Assembly: GCA_004764695.1 (NCBI GenBank)
Contig: SMSO01000033.1
Location: 2,557,001 to 2,621,000 of the forward strand
Direction: 5' to 3'
DNA: 64,000 nucleotides
Origin: Schizochytrium sp. TIO01
Taxonomy: Eukaryota > Sar > Bigyra > Thraustochytrida > Thraustochytriidae
The position numbers and the translations under genes were made by a program. Below, piece after piece: positions 35,301-44,214 of the stretch. The stretch's first letter is position 1. Every line of letters begins with the position of its first letter. The notes under the pieces are model-generated. The model ran no database searches, had not been told where the DNA came from, and saw nothing but the letters and a program-made list of their open reading frames with translations.

Positions 35301-35933
35301 TGTCAAGGAGTCACCATCTGGACTTGCCATTACTTCTGCTGCACGGCGCAAAATAACACTTGCAGGGGTACTTTCCTCGCTCGTTGGCGACTTAATCGTA
35401 TTGATTGGTGTCAAAGTAGAACCAAAGTAAGGGTCGTCGTCTTGCGATGTGCTTCCCCGTTGATCTTTGTGTTGGCCTAATAGCGATGGTGTAGAGCCTG
35501 ATGAGCTATTTGACAATGACGATGATGTTGATGAGGGTACCAAAGGACGCCTTATACGAGCTGGTGTTGTAGGATCATACTTGGTGGAGATATCCGAGAA
35601 CCCTGATTCATAGCCATCGCAATGTCTTGAGTCTAATGATTTCTTTGCCATTGTTCTGCTTTTCTGCCAGTAGGAGAATATTCCTTTTGAGACGCTGTCT
35701 TCGTAGCGTACCACAAAACTGCAGGTTTCTTCTTTTCTGGAGCTGTTTACGTTCTCGACTGGGCGGTGGTATCGAGGGCTGTTTCCACGGTCGAGTCTTT
35801 TGAGGGACGTCGGCAAAGGAATTGGCGTCTCCGGGAGGAACCGGGCCGCTGATTTCGTAGCGAGGTGTCTCCAAAGCTGACCTGCGACCACACAACGATG
35901 CGTCCTGGCACCGCGCTGCGCCCCCAGCAACAT
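32400..35933 (-). CDS. GCNA: GCNA/SprT-like metalloprotease with acidic disordered N-terminus
   Basis: Germ cell nuclear acidic protein family: a SprT-like zinc protease acting on DNA–protein crosslinks and genome stability. It has 1177 residues from ATG 35933; the frame opens at TTG 35963 and has an upstream in-frame TGA. Order: a Ser/Thr/Pro-rich disordered region, five 17-residue SPSP repeats (bases 34591–34845), long Asp/Glu tracts (near 33220–33420 and 33520–33600), the SprT domain with HELCH (residues about 1036–1040), a zinc ribbon (YECTGC…CCSRC), and a C-terminal HMG-like segment (LNAYQQFVKDNY…AERWKEFK). This order is diagnostic of GCNA rather than Spartan. A second candidate start is ATG 35651 (MAKKSLDSRH). 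The first 35 residues of the longer form are basic and lack acidic residues, like a mitochondrial presequence. Confidence 0.88.
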   Translation of the reverse strand: MLLGAQRGARTHRCVVAGQLWRHLATKSAARFLPETPIPLPTSLKRLDRGNSPRYHRPVENVNSSRKEETCSFVVRYEDSVSKGIFSYWQKSRTMAKKSLDSRHCDGYESGFSDISTKYDPTTPARIRRPLVPSSTSSSLSNSSSGSTPSLLGQHKDQRGSTSQDDDPYFGSTLTPINTIKSPTSEESTPASVILRRAAEVMASPDGDSLTNGSFARDYDDSAERSPKIGNPSTLPASDMPASDKKVKIEQENTNHSLTDNLCEALRNGLNLDFSADSPAALRQFGASPFQQFNERNAGDSSPIHTDSFVSARQSLSSEEDVDVLQGDFERDSGFLEQNLVDKFNNCVNLNDNSTPTRRISSSTIPKAAPSLAQDRGMSPSPAKFTASPIQDGGMSPSPAKSTASSIQGRELSPSPAKSTTSFIQDRGMSPSPTKSTASSIQDRELSPSPAKPIFSKATNSAGGSALPLKGQGENQTPPQRAPPPTQKGLCTLSETDESDVEDDLQDSKSAGAGLKGTTTISDSSSSDNDETFTERTAVLPPTSSARSIDLDQDDADGDFEDEQSDQDDGDYANDGESDEDSIYTPSPKKKATSTRIQAGNKKEEEESPLFAPVRSATQLRRRPRRNTAVAAAGASREMSQNASRVLHTNNEEDEDEQLESNDFLGKEHTRVPASTPLRLTPPTSPLSIGESTPLPPCEYTPPPKSYKATAAKELVYDLSSSPLAMSESTPLPRVESTPPPKSYKATAAKEFDEEFDENSPLPPPRKSTRKGPQKVVFLSSSDEDEDDDYFEEDDDDENDENELSKSNFSIQTSTPLMPKGKAPKRNIRSSRRVESSDEDDEDEESENEYDLEDSFIASDEDLSEEEDEDEDYVDEGSSDEDEDDEDEDDEDADADSDVEILSVASSSKSSSGVEFCENDHDDDFSDMSDAEKSIAKIKASKTSKERQNGTSVKDSIKVTKSNREKLARDLLAEFNDTVFGGEIPYDLKITWNARMTSSAGFCFMKCSSDRTRSARIELSSKVITNGERLNTTLLHELCHAAAWLVDGVQKPPHGPAFVKWAERATQVYPRYPVTTCHNYKVHAPFRYECTGCKATWTRHSKSIDVNSMCCSRCKSRSSLVFVGQFDENGNKIEKKKLNAYQQFVKDNYKTVLDEVNDKSKVMGILAERWKEFKAAQ
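34591..34845 (-). repeat. Five tandem 51-bp repeats inside GCNA
   Basis: Units begin at 34591, 34642, 34693, 34744 and 34795 with GGTGACA on the plus strand. Each encodes 17 residues containing SPSPAK or SPSPTK, a proline-directed kinase site. Confidence 0.85.
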
Positions 35934-36802
35934 GCACTGCGCCGCTTTCGTTCGCGCGGCCAAGGGTTTCGATCTGTTGCGTCTCTTCAGTCGAAGTCCA
36001 AAACATCAGAAAACGAACGAACGAATGAAAAGAAATCAAATCAAATCAAACTAATAACCATATAACACCATCCTAATAAAAATACTAATCACTTTTACTT
36101 TTTTATTTCATATAGAAGTCATAACAGTCATACAATTAATAATCAGAGAAACGAGAGCGCTTTCGCGGCAGTTGCGCATTTTGCAGTCCGGTAATAACCG
36201 CACTGTGGGTTTATATGTTACAAAATACTAATATGTCTTGTATAGATATTAAGAGAAAACGATCAAGAGCAGCACCATCTCGTGAAGGTTTCTTGTGGTG
36301 AATGAGAGCGTGAATATCAATACAACATCAGTAAGTGATTAATTGATGTATTTGTTCCTACCACGTCGTAATGGGCCAAGAAATGAGAGCGTCATAAGTC
36401 GCTTGAGAGCGGTATCAGGGTCTGTTTCATAGAAGTAGTAAATGCAAAGGTTAGAGTGTTTATGATCCAATTACCTGGCTTGGAATGGAATGACCGGAGG
36501 AAGATAATCGAAACGAAATACATTTTGCGTCGGCGAGGGCAGGTAACTAACTCCCTTTCAATGATCTGTGCTGATTCATAATTTTTATGGCTTGGCCCAC
36601 CGTGTGTTGAAGAGGACATAACTTCAGTTATCTATACTGAGCTGCCTGATTAAAGCAGGGTAACCCTGTGCTCTTGAGACACAGGGCAGTTGGAGGGTAG
36701 CAGCAGAACGTAAGCTGGAGTTTATGCTACTGCAAGGAAAGGAAACAAAGTGATGAAACAAGATTTCGATTAAAGGGAAAAGGTCACAGGGGGTTTAGTT
36801 GA
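35934..36802. other. Intergenic between GCNA start and zinc-cluster gene stop
   Basis: Likely GCNA promoter (an AATCAAATCAAATC run at 36035–36049) and the 3' flank of the zinc-cluster gene. No supported gene. Confidence 0.45.
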
Positions 36803-38722
36803 TTAGTTGCTGTCATTGTTGTTGTCATTGTTCGTTCCATTGAGATCCTTCGGCACGAAGAGCATGCTCTCGAGGAGCCGCTGGCGGACAATATCATGCA
36901 TGGTGGAGTGAGAAGGCGATAGCTGCTGTTGCTGGCGCTGGTGTTGGTGGTTGTTTTGTGAAGAACGGGGCTGAGAGCACATCAATGATGAAAAGAATGG
37001 AACATCAGAGACAGTCCTAGACTGGAGCGTTTCATGAGTAGGAAATGATGATACAGGGGTGTTGCTGTTGTTGCTGCTGCTGCTGCTGCCAGGAGGAAGC
37101 TGTGAGTTCAGTGATGCCAGGCTTCCAGACGAAAGATTTGAAGGTCGAGCAGACACCGCCGCAGCAACAGCGGCAGCAGCAGCGGCGGCGGCGGCTGCTG
37201 CTGCTGCTGCTGATGAATGGCGAGTCGCAGATCCTGCCGCGGATACGGAAGAAGGCGAAGAGATAGATGTAGAAACAAGAGGCGTCGCAGAGGCCATCTC
37301 TCCCAGAGATGATGAGCGACTGAGCATGCCTGCGGCCCCCACCAAAGGGGACCCCGCGGCATGGCTGTGGAATGGGTGTTGTGGTTGCAAAACATGTTGG
37401 TGCTTCGAAGCAGCAGATCCCGAGAGCCAGGGAGCATTCATTGATTGTGAGTGTAAGAAAGGTCCATGCTGAGGAGATGTTGTGCTACTGTTACAACTGC
37501 TATTACTCGCATCACTTGATGCCGAGTGCAAGAGAGGCGAGGATACAGACCTTGGAATAGAGGCGGAATCAGGGCCGGAGCGAACTCGGTTAACCTGAGT
37601 GCCATGTGCAATGCAATATAAGCTACGCCCTCGAGCACCTTTGGAGCAGTCTGGGTATTGGCATCGTCTCCCACCTCCATGCGCTGAACAGAATGGAGTG
37701 GCACCTTGAGCAGATTTTTCACAGGTATCCATTTGGCATCGTCTTCCTCCACCGTGTGATACACAATACCTAGATCCACTTCTGTAAAATTTAATGCACC
37801 CAGGAAACCTACAACGCTTGCCTCTAGGTTTCTTCGGAGACCCTTCACTTTCGTTGGTGACAGCTCCAGGGCTACTACCGCTGCCCGTGGCTCCATCGCT
37901 ATGTGCTATCGAAGAGGACCTGCTGCGCGGGGATACTGGCGGGTGCCCCAAGGTGTGTGCGCGCACCCCTGAAAATTTGGTAGCGTCCTTAGTGGATGAG
38001 GCGCTCTTGGAAGTACCAATGTCATTTGAAGGGTGACATTCGCCGAAGCTAGTGTTTTGGTTGTTGTTGTTGTTGCTGCTGCTGTTGAGGTTGTTTTGCC
38101 CACTGCTGCTACTGCTGCTGCCGCTGCTGTGAAATGTCTGCAGCGTCCTCAGTTTGTGAGTCTCCAGGTGTTGTTGCTGGTGCTGATAGTCGAGAGGGTT
38201 ATTCTCCTGCTTGAGGTAAAACTGTGCCGAGGCGGCGAAGTTCTGGCGAGAAGAGTTGGTGATACTGCTCTCCTGCTTGAAAGAAGAAGCTGCTGAGGCG
38301 CAGGGCTTTGATGAAGAGTTACTTTGTAGTGGTGAATGTGGGAACGAATTTGTGCTGTTTTCACATTGCGTGTTCTTATTGTTGGGGTTCATGGATGTGG
38401 CGGCGGCTGCGAGGTCCTCGAGCTTGAGACGTTTGAGCAGAGGCTGAGGGTTGGAGTCTACCACGATAGTCGTGGAGGCACTGCTATTGAGAACTTGGAA
38501 TGCAGGGAAGACCGCTGTGGGCTGAGTTGCAATGGAAGATCGCTTTTTTGATTTACTACCAGAGCGGTCTTTGAAGTCTGCACCGCGTCGTAGCTTGACA
38601 GCGTTTTCATTGTCCTCTTCTTCAGCGTCCATACTCTGGCAGGCTGTGAATGGTATGTATCGAGTGGAGAATGAGTCCCAGCAGCCACGACCAGCTTCAC
38701 GTGGCTTGCAGTCTAGCAACAT
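36803..38722 (-). CDS. WRKY19-type zinc-cluster protein rich in homopolymers
   Basis: Predicted nuclear regulator. The open frame continues to 38887 but opens there only at TTG, with a stop just upstream. The first ATG is 38722 (639 residues), a later one is 38632, and an upstream exon joined at about 38870 is possible. Residues about 304–374 hold three tandem units of the form C-x4-C-x10/11-C-x2-H followed by GGGRRC. This is the cluster that databases often label 'WRKY transcription factor 19-like' and that is abundant in oomycetes and thraustochytrids; there is no actual WRKY motif. The flanks are low complexity: Ser/Asn/Gln runs, a poly-Ala run of about 15 coded by GCN repeats (37166–37215), and PQHGPF-type segments. 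Two FKQE/LKQE motifs resemble SUMO-acceptor sites. DNA binding is likely but unproven. Confidence 0.72.
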   Translation of the reverse strand: MLLDCKPREAGRGCWDSFSTRYIPFTACQSMDAEEEDNENAVKLRRGADFKDRSGSKSKKRSSIATQPTAVFPAFQVLNSSASTTIVVDSNPQPLLKRLKLEDLAAAATSMNPNNKNTQCENSTNSFPHSPLQSNSSSKPCASAASSFKQESSITNSSRQNFAASAQFYLKQENNPLDYQHQQQHLETHKLRTLQTFHSSGSSSSSSGQNNLNSSSNNNNNQNTSFGECHPSNDIGTSKSASSTKDATKFSGVRAHTLGHPPVSPRSRSSSIAHSDGATGSGSSPGAVTNESEGSPKKPRGKRCRFPGCIKFYRSGSRYCVSHGGGRRCQMDTCEKSAQGATPFCSAHGGGRRCQYPDCSKGARGRSLYCIAHGTQVNRVRSGPDSASIPRSVSSPLLHSASSDASNSSCNSSTTSPQHGPFLHSQSMNAPWLSGSAASKHQHVLQPQHPFHSHAAGSPLVGAAGMLSRSSSLGEMASATPLVSTSISSPSSVSAAGSATRHSSAAAAAAAAAAAAAAVAAAVSARPSNLSSGSLASLNSQLPPGSSSSSNNSNTPVSSFPTHETLQSRTVSDVPFFSSLMCSQPRSSQNNHQHQRQQQQLSPSHSTMHDIVRQRLLESMLFVPKDLNGTNNDNNNDSN

Positions 38723-41700
38723 GCCGTCTTGCGACTGTGCAAGTGTCTGGTTCTGTTCGAGGCTGCTCAGCGAGCCGTGCGATGCCGCAGGCTCAAGCAG
38801 CGGACGCAGTCGTGCAATTTCTGTCGTGCTCGTCCTGTTTGGGGGGTTCTGGTCTTTTCGTTGGCTGCGTATTGTTGGGTGGTGCAAATCAATTGAGAAA
38901 AACGTATCAGCTTGAAGGCAAAATCAGACACCAGTTCAATGCGCAAGTGGATGATGTCAAAGCCAAGCTTTAGTTTTCTGCTTTCACTGAAAGCGAAGAG
39001 AAGTGCGTCTATCACAGGATGAACCACAAAGACGAATCTGTTTCCTCAATTCCTGGCGTTTACTAGTAAATACTCTGTATATACTACAGTCCGTCTATAC
39101 GCAACACTATCAGCACAAGAATGGACCTCGCCGCAGATCCCTGTACGTTCTACTGCTCCAACGAGAGAGAAAGAACTGCACCTCCACGCTCTGGCAGCTC
39201 TGTCTCGAGCGCCCAGTTCTTAACCTCTCAGTCCGGAGAGAGCGGCAATTCTCGAGTTTCTTCGTCAATAGCAGTAACCTATTACAATGAGCAGCTTGAG
39301 CAGACAAAGAGAGAGAGAGCCTCCTGAGCCTATTTGCAGAGCCTTGCGACTCTGACGGAGCTGTCCGTGTGACAAGAAAAGCCAGGGAGCCAACCGGAGC
39401 CAGACCCGAGCGAGTTGTCGAATCTCAAGAAGACGGCGAAGAAGAAGAAGAAGTCGAGGTCGAAGAAGGAGGAGAGAAAAGAGGCAAAGAACTAAGAATG
39501 AGACGATGAGTCAATATCGAGAAAACAAAACAAAAAACAGAAAAACAGAGAAAGAGAGAAAGGCAATGAATGTGCGGCCAAGCCCGCGACTCTGTCACCC
39601 TCGCAGCGTCGAGATCGCTTGCAGGCGTTCCCAGCCTGATCGGTCCGTCTGTCGTAGGCCAGCAGGTCGCTCCTCGAGGTCAGCAGTCTGGCCTGAGCCG
39701 GCCAGCCAGCTTCTGGGCGTGCTCGAAGAGGGTTTGACCTGGTTGATTCTAGTTTGTTGATTGATTGATCGATCGATCGATCGATCGATTTTCTTTTTAT
39801 CATTTTTTTTTCTTGGCCTCTTTTCTTTTCTTCCATATGTTAGTTTTCTCACAATTTACCATTCTCAGCCCATTTTCATAAGAATATTTATTTTAAAAAT
39901 TATTCAAAGTATGTACTAGGTACCCAGGAAAGAAAACTTTAGTATAATTACAATTCTATTTTTAAAATTATAAAAAAAGGCACTTTGTTACGATTTGTTC
40001 TTACTAAAACAAAAAGCCTAATTCACCCACTCTTTCACTCGCGCTCTTTCTTATTCAAAACAACTAAACAAGAAAGACTGTGCCATGCTGAAAAGTGCTG
40101 CTCCCTTCAGCAGTACGTACCTGCATGTCTACCGCCACATCCACGTTCGCCCTCACTTAATTGTTTGTTTCATTTAAGATATATCAAAAATATTGGATAA
40201 ATACGGAGTTTAACGTCAAAAACCAGAGAAACTATGATTTTTTCAAAACATTAGTTTTTATCTTATAACAAAACAATTTTTTCAATACATTATTAAAATT
40301 AAAAAAGTCAATATGTATTTTTAAGTTGTAAAAAACAAATAAAAAACTTATGTTTTCTTCGAGACGCAGACAATTTCATTCTTTATTTAACTAAAAAAGA
40401 AAGAAAATACTATTTAAAAAAAAAAAAAGAAGAAAAAGAAAAAGAGAAAAGAGAAAAGGTAGATTTAGTTAGCAACGCATTTGTACATTTGAAGTACGAA
40501 GGGCTTTTCTATTCTTTCAAGTTTTCGTCGGTAGTTTCTTCTTCCCTGAAAGGCCTTTCGGGTGTTTGTTTGCTCTTCTTGGTCTTTCTTTCTGGAAGTC
40601 CTCACGAGTTCCTCCTCTCCGACAAACCTTGCAAAGGACCTCCTCCTCTCCCCTCATAAGCACGTGTCCACACCTCTCTTCGAGCCCTTCTCCCTTTCTC
40701 AGGCCCAGCTTTCGCCCTCTTTCCGCGCCTTCTTCGCTCCTCTGCTCTGCTCTGCGCGTCTCTCCGTTCTCTTCTTTCTCTTTCTGCCGTGAGAAAAGAT
40801 CTCTTTCTCTCTCCTCCTCTCTTTCCGAATATTTCTTAGTTTTAAAAGAAAAATGAAAATAACATCATATTTTCGTATATATTGTGGTTTTTACGCGCCG
40901 TAGTGAGGTGGCTACTGCAATCGCTAAGCCTCCCTTGCTAGCATTAGTCGGTTAGCAGTACCTATCAGGGTGGTAGTGAGAGGGTAGATAAGGCTACTGC
41001 TGCTTCTACCAGTTAGGTCACATTGTTTGTTATACTACGCAACTCATCTGAGGTCCCTAATTCGTCCACGAGTCATCGAAACTGAGAAAAGATGCGCTCG
41101 AAGATGGAGAAGAAGGAAAGTACCGCAGAGTCCTTGTTGGGTTTTTAATGAAGGTACTCGACTCTCAAAAGAAGAACAAGAGAGCGCCATCTTTTCTTTG
41201 CCTCAGTTCTGCTCGAAACCAGGAGTGCCCATACATATAATAATATTAGTTCTAGCTAGTAATACCAGTAGTAGTGCCATAATGCTGAATGGAAATTGTG
41301 AAAATTGTAATACCTATACCTACCCAGGAAATAGCAGCCATCTATGAGTAAGCAAAGCAATAACGGAGACAGACTTTGCTCTAAATAAACGTTGCGGAAA
41401 GAGAAGCTTCGCGCAAAGACCTGAGAATGATACTTCCCTTTCGACCCTTACGAACGAAATCCAAATCAAACGCTCTTTTCCTGGTTTATTTATTTGATGA
41501 ATTAGTATGTTGACAAAATTATCATAGGTAGTATGTTATTCTAAGATGGTTCGTTCGCCGTTGTGGGTTGAGACACCACCGCGTTTTACATGGTATGAGA
41601 TATATGGGCTCTGTGGATGTATGTATTTGTTTACATACGTATGCATGTATGTATGTATGTATGTATGAATGTATGTATGTGTCTGCGTACGTATGTACTT

Positions 41701-43535
41701 CACGAGGTTTTGTTTGGGAGCGTGGCAACCTACGAATACGTGCATGCATGATCAAAAACCTACGCATACGCTCAAACCAGGTTGAACTCGGGAGGGAAAA
41801 CGAGAACTCAGCCAAAGATGGATTGACAACGAAGCAGCTAGAATGGAAGGGAACGCACGATTGATAGGAACGCGACGAAGAGAACGGTTTTATGAATGCT
41901 AAAGCCACACCCAATCACGAGGTCAATCTCAAGCTCAAGCTCAATTTCAAGGTCAATCTCAAGCTAATGTATGAGTATCCGCACATGGTTTAGAAGGCTG
42001 AATGGACGAGTCAACCGTTTGGTGCTGTGCGGTCAGTTTCGAGAGACGACCTTTACGTGTAAATGCAATTGTTGGGTTCCTTTCAATGTTCTATTCGAAA
42101 ACCTTTTACATTAAAGTGTTTTAATTGAAAACCTTTTCTTTCTTTCTTTTTTTCTCAAAGGGAGAAGATTAACAAAATCGAAGCTGTAACCAATTAGTTT
42201 AGAGCTTTTAAGTTAAAAAGAGATTAAAAGCCACATAAATATATTTGTTTTTAGAAAGAGAGAAAGAGAGAAAGAGAGAGCGCACTTCGCGGCAGAGAAC
42301 TCCGCGATTTTTGAGGATTTCTTAGTGATGTTCGAGGCTTCGCGACGAAGAAGAGTACGGACCCTCACGCGCCTCGCGATTCTCGAAGAGGCGCCGAGGC
42401 TCTCTCACTCTCGCTTGCGAGGGCTGAGCAGCGTCTCTCAGAGGCCTGGTCCCTGCCGGCCTCCTACAAACCGACGTCGGCGGCAGTAACTGCGTAGGTG
42501 TCATCTATCTGGAGAGGACGATCCCTTCGTTTTGGTCTCTTGCGCCGGGAACGATGCTGCGATACGCATCGTAAACCAAGAGCAGTCGCGAGGCGCAGCT
42601 CGACTCTGCCAGCGAGGCGTCGAGCATCCTCTGCCCGTCGCCTGGACGCCACCAAGGTCCCTCGCAGTGGCGGATCAAGCGAAGTGAATTGCAGGAACTG
42701 TCTGGGTCACATTCGCGAATCTGGCCCACGCACGCTCTGCTTGCTCTGCGTGCTCGCTTGCTCGCTTGCTCGCTTGCTCGCTTGCCCGGTGGCTAGCTCT
42801 CGCAGCTGCCTCGAGGCTTCGCCGCGCCGCTGCGCTTCCAGAGTCCTGGCAGGACCCAAGAACGGTGCAGACAGCGAGAGGGAGGAATCGCAGTTCGCGG
42901 CACCCGGATTCTCGATATCCGCCTTGTTATTCCTTGCTTTGCATTATATTGTGAATGCGGAGAGGTGTAAATTAAATAGGCGGTCCTTCATGGCGGTCGC
43001 GATGTAATTTCTTGCGGTCAAGGTGGCGAATGAAATCGACGTCGATGCGAGCACGATGGATACCTGCTCTCCGTCAGCCTCGTGGCGGTTTTGCAGGGCT
43101 TGGCCAGGCAGTCAGCGACTGTCAGGAGATTGACTGATTGATTGGTTGATTGATTCGTTTGATTTGCTCGTTGCACATTTGGAGGGTCTGTGCTGCGAGT
43201 TGAGGGAGCGAATTTGCAGCAGTTTCGCGCTCTCTCGTAGGCAAGCAGGCAGGCAGGGCAAGGATGCCGCCATCGCTCGTGCTGCTGCCGTCATCTCTGG
43301 AGTCCAAGACAGTCGGTCGCATCTTCCGGGCGAAGGCGGGCATCGATAACGCAATCTTCCACGGTCCCAAAAAGTGGAGGAACTGCGATCCTCGCACTGG
43401 ACATGATGGAATTTCAGAAGACCCAATTCTTCCACGATCTTCAAAACAACCTCAAGTTCCCTTGTGCATTCGATTCGTTCAGGCCGACCAGGCCTGGGTA
43501 TCTTCTATTTGGTCTCACTACGTGTAATACAAGTT
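38723..43535. other. Gene-poor region with simple repeats
   Basis: The first part is 5' flank of the zinc-cluster gene. Then come (GATT/GATC)n at 39763–39790, A-rich 40415–40455, a C/T-rich tract at about 40540–40830, (TATG)n near 41633–41680, a short tandem of CAATCTCAAGCT words at 41920–41966, and (GAGAAA)n at 42252–42279. A GC-rich island of about 600 bp (42290–42910) includes (GCTTGCTC)n at 42750–42784. A 169-codon frame in that island has no ATG start and is Arg/Ser/Ala biased, so I do not call it. Confidence 0.45.
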
Positions 43536-43919
43536 TTATTGATTGTAGGTCTTTAATATAAAATAGTTACCATCAGCATCAACGCCAACGAGAGCGCCAA
43601 GTCCACCTTCGTGGCATTCCTTGGTTTGCACAATGCTCTCGTGATCAAGCCTTTCCTTTTGGTGCTTCCACCTCTGCCCTGGAATGTGCCAATGCTTAGC
43701 GCAGTAGGTTTCTCGCGCTAAACGAGGCCAGGTGTCCCAGTCTCTGCTGTGCCTTCTTCGTCCAAAGCAGGCACAGTCTGTATATGTAGGACCTATATCG
43801 ATGCACCTATCGTAGTAGAAGGCCTTCGCGGCATGGTTTTCAAAGCCCATTCTCAATAAACATGCAAACCGAAATGCAAGAGCAAAAGTTTGATCTCCTG
43901 AAGCTTCACTGATGATCAT
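43536..43919 (-). CDS. Hypothetical small Cys/His-containing protein
   Basis: An ORF of 127 residues from ATG 43919 (the frame opens at TTG 43925). Composition is balanced and protein-like, unlike the surrounding low-complexity DNA. It has several Cys and His (RCIDIGP, DCACFG, YCAKHWH) that might bind metal, and ends LGALVGVDADGNYFILKTYNQ-like before TAG/TAA-type termination at 43536. No family is recognised. It could be a single-exon gene or one exon of a larger gene. No neighbour supports a role. Confidence 0.35.
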   Translation of the reverse strand: MIISEASGDQTFALAFRFACLLRMGFENHAAKAFYYDRCIDIGPTYTDCACFGRRRHSRDWDTWPRLARETYCAKHWHIPGQRWKHQKERLDHESIVQTKECHEGGLGALVGVDADGNYFILKTYNQ

Positions 43920-44183
43920 TCTCAAGTGCGTGTGTTATGAATTCGGGGCATGAGCCGAAGCCGCATCCTCCAAGAACAACCAGCAGCCTCCGCTTCCTCC
44001 CCTAAAAACAAATTGCTGCTACCTCTCCTCATGTGCTCCATGGATGTTGTCGTCCTCCAAATGCTTTCTCTCGAGGCCGGCGCAGTCGCTGCGAAAGCGC
44101 GCTGTCCCGATATTATTGCAGCAGTGAACCTATGGTTCTCCGCGTTCTCTCTACTTCATCATAATGAGTGTTTTCCAATCTCT

Positions 44184-44214
<31 letters not shown>

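Noticed and set aside
42498-43007. 169-codon plus-strand ORF in a GC-rich island
   Set aside because: Opens at GTG not ATG, Arg/Ser/Ala biased, overlaps a GCTTGCTC repeat, and opposite-strand ORFs are equally long.
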